Source: an uncultured Collinsella sp.
GTDB lineage: Bacteria; Actinomycetota; Coriobacteriia; Coriobacteriales; Coriobacteriaceae
Assembly (NCBI GenBank): GCA_902495085.1
Contig: CABUWA010000021.1
Coordinates: 1 to 18,920, forward strand
Reading direction: 5' to 3'
Length of the DNA: 18,920 nt
A program made the translations under genes and the position numbers. The stretch's first letter is position 1. The number at the start of each line of letters is the position of its first letter. The notes beneath the pieces were generated by a model that saw nothing but the letters and a program-made list of their open reading frames with translations, ran no database searches and was not told where the DNA came from. This document shows, piece after piece, positions 13,202 through 18,920 of the stretch.

Positions 13202-14500
13202 TTACTCGGCGTCCTTGGCGGTCTCATCGACCTCGGTCACCTTGGCGTTCTCGACCAGGTGGTCGACGGCCTTGGAGCGGCGGATGGACTCACGGACGGC
13301 AGGCATGCGGCCATCGGCGATGAACTCGGCCTTGGAAGCCTCGACGTCCTTGACGCCGGCCTTCTCGAACTCGGCGTTGATGTCGTCCTCGGTGACCTCG
13401 ATCTTGAGCTCGCGGGCGAGGGCGTCGAGAGCCAGGGACTCACGGGCGACGTCGTTGGCCTGCTTGTGCAGGTCACCGATGAACTGCTCCATGGTCAGGC
13501 CGGAAGCGGGCAGCCAGGTGTCCAGGGTCATGCCGCGGGCAGCGAGGTTGGACAGGAAGTTCTGGCCAAGCTCCTCAAAGACGGACTGCTCGTAGTCAGC
13601 ATCCATCTCGTCGAGCTGCAGACGCTCGGCGAGGGCGGCGACGCAACGGTTCTCCTTCTCGGCCGGGAGGCGGGAAGCCTTGTCCTGCTCGATCTCGATC
13701 TTGATGGCGTCGCGCATGGCGTCGATGCTGTCGAAGCCAAAGTCGGACTTGACGAGCTCGTCGGTGAGCTCGGGGGTGTTGCGGACCTTGATGCCCTTGA
13801 CGATGACCTCGACAGTGTGGGTCTCGGCCTCCTCGCCCTCCTCGACCTCGTCGGTCCAGGTGACGGTCTTGACGTCGTCAACGTTAGCGCCGATCAGGGC
13901 CTCGTTGAACTCCTTGGGGTTGCTGTCGCTACCGGCGATGAGCATGCGGCCCTCGGCGGCGAAGTTGTCGGCGTTCTCGACGGCCTTGAGGTCGACGGTA
14001 ACGTAGTCCTCGGCCTCAACAGCGCGGCCCTCGACGTCCTCGAAGGTGGCACGGTAGTTGAGGAGCATCTCGACCTGGTTGTTGATCTCGGACTCGGTGA
14101 CCTCCGCAGGGGGCATCTCGATCTCGACAGCGTCGAAGGAGGAGAGCTCAGCGGCGGGACGCAGGGAGAACTCGACGGTGTAGGTGTAGTCCTCGTGATC
14201 CTTGGCGAGGTCGAGCTCCTTGTAGTCACCGTTCTTGGTGGGGACGATGTCCAGCTCGTTGAGAACGGCGGGCTCGTTGGCGGCGATCAGGTCGTTGGTG
14301 GCCTGAGCGAGGGTAGCCTCGGCGCCAAGAGCGGAGTCGATGACCGGACGGGGAGCCTTGCCGGCACGGAAGCCCGGGAAGCGGTACTTCTTGGCGGTGT
14401 CCTTGTAGGCCTTCCTGATCGCGGCGTCGACGTCGGCGGCCGGGATGGTGACCGTAGCGGTGAGCTTGGCGTCCTTGACGTCAGAAGCGGTGATGTTCAA
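13202..14500 (-). CDS. tig: Trigger factor (ribosome-associated chaperone, peptidyl-prolyl isomerase)
   Basis: 432 residues if translation starts at TTG 14500 (MNITASDVKDAKL), which has AGGAGG exactly 6 nt upstream. The ATG at 14515 is 15 bases earlier, but the AGGAGG lies inside its first codons, so it is less likely; GTG 14503 is too close. The N-terminal ribosome-binding domain carries the GFRxGK signature as GFRAGKAP (43-50). A central FKBP-like isomerase domain follows (about 140-230) and then the helical C-terminal arms; the tail is acidic (VDETAKDAE). Trigger factor binds near the ribosome exit tunnel and shields nascent chains. The gene heads the tig-clpP-clpX block, a common bacterial order linking folding with proteolysis. 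tRNA-Leu lies 91 bp upstream on the same strand. Confidence 0.96.
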   Translation of the reverse strand: MNITASDVKDAKLTATVTIPAADVDAAIRKAYKDTAKKYRFPGFRAGKAPRPVIDSALGAEATLAQATNDLIAANEPAVLNELDIVPTKNGDYKELDLAKDHEDYTYTVEFSLRPAAELSSFDAVEIEMPPAEVTESEINNQVEMLLNYRATFEDVEGRAVEAEDYVTVDLKAVENADNFAAEGRMLIAGSDSNPKEFNEALIGANVDDVKTVTWTDEVEEGEEAETHTVEVIVKGIKVRNTPELTDELVKSDFGFDSIDAMRDAIKIEIEQDKASRLPAEKENRCVAALAERLQLDEMDADYEQSVFEELGQNFLSNLAARGMTLDTWLPASGLTMEQFIGDLHKQANDVARESLALDALARELKIEVTEDDINAEFEKAGVKDVEASKAEFIADGRMPAVRESIRRSKAVDHLVENAKVTEVDETAKDAE

Positions 14501-14591
14501 CACGTTCCTCCTCATACTGCCCAGCTTATCTGAGGTGCTGGTACCTTTATGCAACAAAGTGTCGCGACGGCCAGGGCCGACGCAAGTGCGA

Positions 14592-14675
14592 TGGTGCGGG
14601 CGAAAGGACTCGAACCTTCACGGGAATCCCACCAGAACCTAAATCTGGCGCGTCTACCAATTCCGCCACGCCCGC
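14592..14675 (-). tRNA. tRNA-Leu, anticodon UAG, CCA encoded
   Basis: On the minus strand GCGGGCG (5' acceptor, 14675-14669) pairs with CGCCCGC (14602-14596), followed by the A discriminator and encoded CCA (14594-14592). The D-arm contains TGGCGGAATTGGTAGACGC. The anticodon arm is CCAGA-TTTAGGT-TCTGG with anticodon TAG. There is a long class II variable arm (TGGGATTCCCGT) and the T arm has GGTTCGAGTCC. The length, 84 nt, fits leucine tRNAs. It reads CUA and, by wobble, other CUN codons. Confidence 0.96.
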
Positions 14676-14694
14676 ATGAGCGCACAGACTAGGA

Positions 14695-14703
14695 ATGATA
14701 GCA
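14695..14703 (-). promoter_or_regulatory. Candidate promoter of tRNA-Leu
   Basis: On the minus strand TGCTATCAT is an extended -10 element. The start would fall near 14688, about 13 nt before the tRNA. The -35 region (GTGCGC) is poor. The stretch up to the xdh terminator (14762-14791) shows nothing else. Confidence 0.4.
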
Positions 14704-14761
14704 GATACGAACGGCAAGCGCACGCACACCTTTTACAGGCTCACGACCTCACCACGAGTGC

Positions 14762-14791
14762 AAAAGGCGGGGCGAGTTGCCCCGCCCCGCC
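14762..14791 (-). terminator. Intrinsic terminator of the molybdenum hydroxylase operon
   Basis: On the minus strand GGCGGGGC (14791-14784), a 10-nt loop and GCCCCGCC (14773-14766), followed by TTTT (14765-14762). It is 33 bases past the stop codon. The strong GC stem with a short T-run insulates the operon from tRNA-Leu. Confidence 0.85.
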
Positions 14792-14824
14792 AATTACGAC
14801 TTGTACGACTTGTTCGCTGACCCG

Positions 14825-17656
14825 CTACTCCCCCAGCAGGGCCTTCTCGGGCGTGATGGGCAGCGAGCGAACCTGGTGGCCGGTGGCGTGTGCGACGGCC
14901 GAGGCCACGGCGGCGAGCGGCGTGTTGATGACGACCTCGCCGATCGACTTGGCGCCAAACGGACCCGTCGGCTCGTAGCTCGGTTCAAAGGCCACGCGAA
15001 TGCTGCCGATATCCAGGCGCGTGGGCAGCTTATAGCTCATAAAGTTGCCGGTGCGCAGGCGGCCGCGGTCGTCATGCTCGACGATCTCGTAGAGCGCGTG
15101 GCCGATTCCCTGGGCAATGCCGCCCTCGGCCTGGACGCGCGCGAGCGCCTCATTGATCACGGTGCCGCAGTCCACAGCCGCCGCATAGTCCACCACGGTC
15201 ACCTTGCCGGTGGCCTTGTCGACCTCGACCTCGGCAATGCCGGCCATAAACGGCGGAGGCGAAACGGGCAGGCAGGCAGAGGCATGTGAGGTCAGCGCGT
15301 CGCCGCCCGCGATGTTCTTGACGCACAGGTTGGCAAAGTCACGCAGCGTGAGGTAGCGGTTCTGCTCGCGCGCGGCACGCTCGTCGGACAGACGCACGTA
15401 CTGGCCATCAAAGACCACGTCGGCGGCGTCCACATCCCACATCTGGGCAGCCTTGGAGCAAATCTTCTCGCGCAGCTCGGTCGCGGCGTTCTTGGCCGCC
15501 AGGCCCGTCACGTAGGTACCGGAGCTTGCGTACGAGCCGGCGTCGAACGGCGACACGTCGGTGTCCACGCCGCGCACCACGATCTGTGAGCTCTCCACGC
15601 CCAGCTCCTCGGCGGCAATCTGCGCCAGGATCGTGTCGACGCCCATGCCGTTATCGGTGGCGCCGGTGCCGATGGTAATGAATCCATCCTCTTCCAGGCG
15701 CATGTCGATGCCGGCGATGTCCACGTTGGAAATGCCCGAGCCCTGCATGGTGAGCGCGCAGCCCAGGGCGCGCACGCGGTCGCCCAGGTCCACGGCCAGC
15801 GGCTTGTCGCGCCAGCCGATCATGTCCATCGCGCGCAGCAGGCAGCGGTCGAGCGCGCAGGCGTTGAGCTTCTCGTTGTAGTACTGCGGCATGATCTCGC
15901 CCTCGCGCACGATGTTCTTAAGGCGCAGGTCGGCGGGGTCCATGTGCAGCATGTCGGCGAGCTCGTTGACAGCGCTCTCCACGGCAAACTGGCCCTGGGT
16001 GGCACCGTAACCGCGATACGCGCCGCCGCGGTTGGTATTGGTGTAGACGGCGTCCCAGCTAAAGCGGCTCGCCTTCACGTGGTTGTAGATGGGCAGGCTC
16101 TTGTGGCCCGAGAGGCCGATCGTCGTGGTGGCATGCTCGCCATAGGCCCCGGCGTTGGACAGCGTATGCAGATCGATGGCCGTGATGGTGCCGTCGTTCA
16201 TGGCGCCCAGCTTAACGGTCATCTGCATCTGGTGGCGCGAGTTGCCCGCGGTGATGGTCTCCTCGCGGGTATAGCAGCAGTAGCTCGGACGGCCGGTCTG
16301 CTGGGTGACGAACGCCACGAAGATCTCGCAGCAGCCCGTCTGCTTGGAGCCAAAGCCGCCGCCGATGCGCGGCTTAATGACCTGCACCTGCGACTGCGGG
16401 ATATCGAGCGACTGCGCGACCATGCGGCGCACGTGGAAGGGCACCTGCGTGGAGGTGGTCACCGAGATACGCCCAAACGCGTCGGTCGTCGCGAAGGCGC
16501 GGAAGGTTTCCATGGGCGCGGTCTGCGTGGCCTGGCTGGTGTAGGTGCGGGTGAACACGATGTCGCTCTGGGCGAACGCCTTGTCAAGGTTGCCAAAATC
16601 GCTGGTACCGCTGCACACCAGGTTGCGGGACACGTCGCCGCTCTGCGGGAACATAAAGGTCACGTCGCCCTCGGGGTGGACCACGATGTCGTTATCGAGC
16701 GCCTGGGTAAAGTCGAGCAGCGGCTCGAGCACCTCGTAGTCGACCTTGATGAGCTTGAGTGCCTTGTCGGCGGCCTCCTCGGTCTCGGCGGCGACAATCG
16801 CCACCTCCTCGTTTTGGTAGCGCACGAGGTTCTCGAGAATCAGGCGGTCGTAGGGACTCGGCTGCGGATAGCTCTGGCCAGCGATGGTAAAGCGGCGCTG
16901 GGGCACGTCCTCGTAGGTGTAGACACCCACGACGCCGGGCACCTTCAGGGCGCGCGACGTATCGATGGAGCGGATCTTGGCGCGGGCATACGGGCTGCGC
17001 TTGAGCTTAACGATAAGCGCGCCGGCGGGCACCATGTCGCCCGTGTAGACAGGACGACCCTCGAGCAGCGCCTTCGAATCCTTCTTGGGCTGCTTGTGGG
17101 TGATCTGCTTGTACGCGACACCGTCGCAGCTCGTATCGTTGACGGGCAGCTCGGGCATCTCGAAGCCCACCTGCACGCCGGACTCGTTGAGGAAGCGCAC
17201 GATGGCACGCAGCTGGCTCTCGTAGCCGCTGCAACGGCAGAGGTTGCCGGCGAGCTGGCGCGAGAGCTCCTCGCGCGTGGCGACGAGGCTCGGGTCCTCC
17301 TTGGCGGCACGGGCGAGCGCCAGCACGTTCATGATGAGGCCGGGGGCGCAAAAACCGCACTGCTCGGCGCCTTCGGCAGCCATAGCGCGGGCAAGCGCCT
17401 CGGACTCGGCCTTAAGGCCCTCGAGCGTGGTGATGGAGCGGCCCTCAACACGGGCGGCGGGAACCGAGCAGCTCAGCACCGGATCGCCATCGAGCCACAC
17501 CGTGCACAGGCCGCAGTTGGTGGTCTCGCAGGCGCAGCGCACCGACGCGCAGCCCTGCTCGCGCAACAGCGCAAATAGCATGGTATCGGGGGCAATCTGA
17601 ACCTTGACCTTACGGCCGTTGAGCGTAAAGGAAAGATCGATGAGTTTGGCAGCCAT
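14825..17656 (-). CDS. Xanthine-dehydrogenase-family molybdenum hydroxylase, fused [2Fe-2S] and molybdopterin subunit
   Basis: 943 residues. Residues 1-80 are a plant-type ferredoxin domain with C43, C48, C51 and C63. Residues 81-160 are the second [2Fe-2S] domain with C100, C103, C140 and C142. From about 195 the molybdopterin-binding domains follow, with GGGFGSK (432-438), GTGATDNGMG and the C-terminal GAKSIGE whose E907 aligns with the catalytic glutamate of this family. FAD is not in this chain: the FAD subunit is the gene just upstream, overlapping by one base (TAATG), with GAGG 8 nt before the start. The fused iron-sulfur/molybdenum layout resembles Desulfovibrio aldehyde oxidoreductase, while the separate FAD subunit resembles three-subunit xanthine dehydrogenases. 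The substrate (purine, aldehyde or N-heterocycle) cannot be fixed from sequence. QTAPMET at 378-384 is where many relatives have His before the PMEP motif. Confidence 0.92.
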   Translation of the reverse strand: MAAKLIDLSFTLNGRKVKVQIAPDTMLFALLREQGCASVRCACETTNCGLCTVWLDGDPVLSCSVPAARVEGRSITTLEGLKAESEALARAMAAEGAEQCGFCAPGLIMNVLALARAAKEDPSLVATREELSRQLAGNLCRCSGYESQLRAIVRFLNESGVQVGFEMPELPVNDTSCDGVAYKQITHKQPKKDSKALLEGRPVYTGDMVPAGALIVKLKRSPYARAKIRSIDTSRALKVPGVVGVYTYEDVPQRRFTIAGQSYPQPSPYDRLILENLVRYQNEEVAIVAAETEEAADKALKLIKVDYEVLEPLLDFTQALDNDIVVHPEGDVTFMFPQSGDVSRNLVCSGTSDFGNLDKAFAQSDIVFTRTYTSQATQTAPMETFRAFATTDAFGRISVTTSTQVPFHVRRMVAQSLDIPQSQVQVIKPRIGGGFGSKQTGCCEIFVAFVTQQTGRPSYCCYTREETITAGNSRHQMQMTVKLGAMNDGTITAIDLHTLSNAGAYGEHATTTIGLSGHKSLPIYNHVKASRFSWDAVYTNTNRGGAYRGYGATQGQFAVESAVNELADMLHMDPADLRLKNIVREGEIMPQYYNEKLNACALDRCLLRAMDMIGWRDKPLAVDLGDRVRALGCALTMQGSGISNVDIAGIDMRLEEDGFITIGTGATDNGMGVDTILAQIAAEELGVESSQIVVRGVDTDVSPFDAGSYASSGTYVTGLAAKNAATELREKICSKAAQMWDVDAADVVFDGQYVRLSDERAAREQNRYLTLRDFANLCVKNIAGGDALTSHASACLPVSPPPFMAGIAEVEVDKATGKVTVVDYAAAVDCGTVINEALARVQAEGGIAQGIGHALYEIVEHDDRGRLRTGNFMSYKLPTRLDIGSIRVAFEPSYEPTGPFGAKSIGEVVINTPLAAVASAVAHATGHQVRSLPITPEKALLGE

Positions 17657-18570
17657 TAGCGCACCTCGCTAGAATCGACGCCGGGCACGCGGCGGCAGGA
17701 ATACTCGTCCGTGGCAAACTTGGGGACCTGCACGGTCTCGAGCTCGCGGGCAAGCGCGGCCGAAAGCTCGATGCCGGCGGCGCGACGCACGGCCTGGACG
17801 GCGAGCGGGGCCGAGATGCGGCGGCGGTAGTCGGCCGAGCCCCACAGGTTGGAGCCATAGCTCAGCGCGCGTACGGACGCGGCCAGGGCACGCAGCTCGT
17901 TTTCGCAAGGACGCTCATTCACCAGGCCGCACGCCTCGCCCTGCAGCAGGGTCGCGCGCAGCGGGCGGGCGCCCACGGTGACGTGCCAGGTGTTGTCCCA
18001 CCAGGCGGCAGTGACGTTCAGCGAGGGGAAGTCGGTCGCAGCCTTGCGCACGGCCTCGTAGCTCGCGCGGTAGTCGTGCTTAACGACCACGATGTGCTCG
18101 ATCACGTCGCGCACGTAACCCATGTCGACGAACTCGACGAGCGGCACGCGGCCGGCGCCCGTCAGCTCAACGTAAGAATCAAGAGCGAGGAAGGCGGAGA
18201 GAACGTCCGAGAAGCCAAAGCGGCCGTAGATGCTGCCGCCCACCGTGGCGGTATTGCGCAGCTGCACGCCTACAATATCGTGGACGGCGAACTCAAAGAC
18301 ATTGTTGACAAGCGCGTTGAGCCCGGCATGACGCTCGAGCTGGCGCAGGGTGCACATGGCACCGATGCGAAACTCGGTCTCGGTCTCCTCGATCTGATCG
18401 AGTCCGCAGGCCGAAAGGTCAATCGCCGTCGCCACACGACGCGAACCCAGGCGCATCCAGATGCCGCCGCCCACAATCTTGTTGTTGCGGTTCTTCTGCA
18501 AGAGCTCATAGGCTTCGGCCGCGTTTCCAACACGGACGTAGGTACCGAACTTGAGCACGTTCTCCCCCAT
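17656..18570 (-). CDS. FAD-binding subunit of the molybdenum hydroxylase (CoxM/XdhB type)
   Basis: 304 residues. The N-terminal FAD-binding half carries IVGGGIWMRLG (32-42), where relatives have GGTDL, and QLRNTATVGGSIYGRFGFSD (about 103-122), the family motif (I/L)RN-x-ATVGGNI...SD. The C-terminal half is the CO_deh_flav_C-type domain. The subunit takes electrons from the iron-sulfur clusters of its partner and passes them to NAD or another acceptor. Its stop overlaps the start of the partner gene (TAATG), so the two are translationally coupled. The ATG at 18570 has only a weak AAAGAG site; the GTG five codons on is preceded by GGGGGAG but too closely. No clear promoter was found in the 63 bp between it and the gdhA terminator. 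No maturation genes such as xdhC-like chaperones are in view. Confidence 0.9.
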   Translation of the reverse strand: MGENVLKFGTYVRVGNAAEAYELLQKNRNNKIVGGGIWMRLGSRRVATAIDLSACGLDQIEETETEFRIGAMCTLRQLERHAGLNALVNNVFEFAVHDIVGVQLRNTATVGGSIYGRFGFSDVLSAFLALDSYVELTGAGRVPLVEFVDMGYVRDVIEHIVVVKHDYRASYEAVRKAATDFPSLNVTAAWWDNTWHVTVGARPLRATLLQGEACGLVNERPCENELRALAASVRALSYGSNLWGSADYRRRISAPLAVQAVRRAAGIELSAALARELETVQVPKFATDEYSCRRVPGVDSSEVR

Positions 18571-18633
18571 CTCTTTACTTGTCCAGTACCCCTAAGTGTA
18601 CCAAACGAGAGCGCACGACCCTCACCGCCATAG

Positions 18634-18665
18634 AAAAAGGCTCCCAGCCGGAATGGCTGAGAGCC
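18634..18665 (-). terminator. Intrinsic terminator of glutamate dehydrogenase gene
   Basis: On the minus strand GGCTCTCAGCC (18665-18655), loop ATTCC, GGCTGGGAGCC (18649-18639), then TTTTT (18638-18634). The stem is 11 bp with one G-U, 27 bases past the stop. Confidence 0.92.
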
Positions 18666-18692
18666 TTATCACATGCTATGTTGAGCGAAGAT

Positions 18693-18920
18693 TTAGCAGA
18701 CGCCCTGGGCGAGCATGGCGTCGGCGACCTTCAGGAAGCCGGCGATATTGGCACCCATGACGAAGTTGCCCTCCTCGCCGTACTCCTTGGCGGTGTCGTC
18801 CACGTTGTGGAACATGCCGCGCATGAGCTGCTCGAGCTTGCCGTCGACCTCCTCAAAGGTCCAGGAAAGATGCTCGGCGTTCTGGCTCATCTCGAGGCCA
18901 GATACAAGCACGCCGCCGGC
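18693..18920 (-). CDS. gdhA: NADP-type glutamate dehydrogenase, C-terminal fragment (continues past window edge)
   Basis: The frame is open to the edge and gives 75 C-terminal residues, beginning AGGVLVSGLEMSQNAEHLSW and ending NIAGFLKVADAMLAQGVC. (N)AGGV-x-VSGLEMSQN and the closing NIAGF-x-KVADAM-x-AQG are characteristic of hexameric bacterial glutamate dehydrogenases of about 445-450 residues, mostly NADP-linked, which interconvert 2-oxoglutarate plus ammonia and glutamate. The catalytic lysine and the nucleotide-binding region lie outside the window. It has its own terminator and is separate from the downstream molybdenum hydroxylase operon. Confidence 0.95.
   Translation of the reverse strand, partial: AGGVLVSGLEMSQNAEHLSWTFEEVDGKLEQLMRGMFHNVDDTAKEYGEEGNFVMGANIAGFLKVADAMLAQGVC

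Overview
The window looks like chromosomal DNA from a GC-rich anaerobic actinobacterium of the gut-associated Coriobacteriia, most likely Collinsella or a close relative. This is an inference from the strong G/C third-position bias, the gene content (GlpA-like oxidoreductase plus DUF1667 protein, molybdenum hydroxylase, glutamate dehydrogenase), the tig-clpP-clpX-valS-folC gene order and the AT-richer, palindrome-filled intergenic DNA. No database search was possible.

Layout. Positions 1-203 (minus) hold the start of a small membrane protein with a PLDc_N-like domain. Positions 304-922 hold a striking non-coding array: sixteen copies of a 15-bp element in strictly alternating orientation at a 40-41 bp pitch. 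A plus-strand operon follows (1095-4375): a GlpA-like FAD oxidoreductase with a C-terminal [2Fe-2S] domain, a second FAD/NAD(P) disulfide-reductase-fold oxidoreductase, and a cysteine-rich DUF1667 protein. Together they probably form a redox complex related to anaerobic glycerol-3-phosphate dehydrogenase. A 542-bp gap packed with nested palindromes leads to an M24-family (Xaa-Pro) peptidase (4918-6006), then a 350-bp gap carries the same palindrome families.

From 6357 to the end every gene is on the minus strand. Read in the direction of transcription they are: the C-terminus of glutamate dehydrogenase with its terminator; an FAD subunit overlapping a fused [2Fe-2S]/molybdopterin subunit of a xanthine-dehydrogenase-family enzyme, with its terminator; tRNA-Leu(UAG); trigger factor; ClpP; ClpX; valyl-tRNA synthetase; and folylpolyglutamate synthase. 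Trigger factor, ClpP and ClpX form a protein-folding and proteolysis block. clpP and clpX are translationally tight; valS and folC are each preceded by structured intergenic DNA.

The genes are ordinary housekeeping and metabolic genes. The unusual content is intergenic. Besides the alternating array, at least two families of palindromic elements have a centre of fixed length and conserved sequence flanked by long self-complementary arms that differ completely between copies. Family A is two 160-bp elements with the core at the same offset. Family B has a 50-nt core whose central hairpin carries two compensatory base-pair changes. Two further motif families (GTTGCGGTGA-ended hairpins and a GGGAYGGG...TTTT.GCT.C unit) recur in the same gaps. 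These are the best candidates for an undescribed system of structured repeats.
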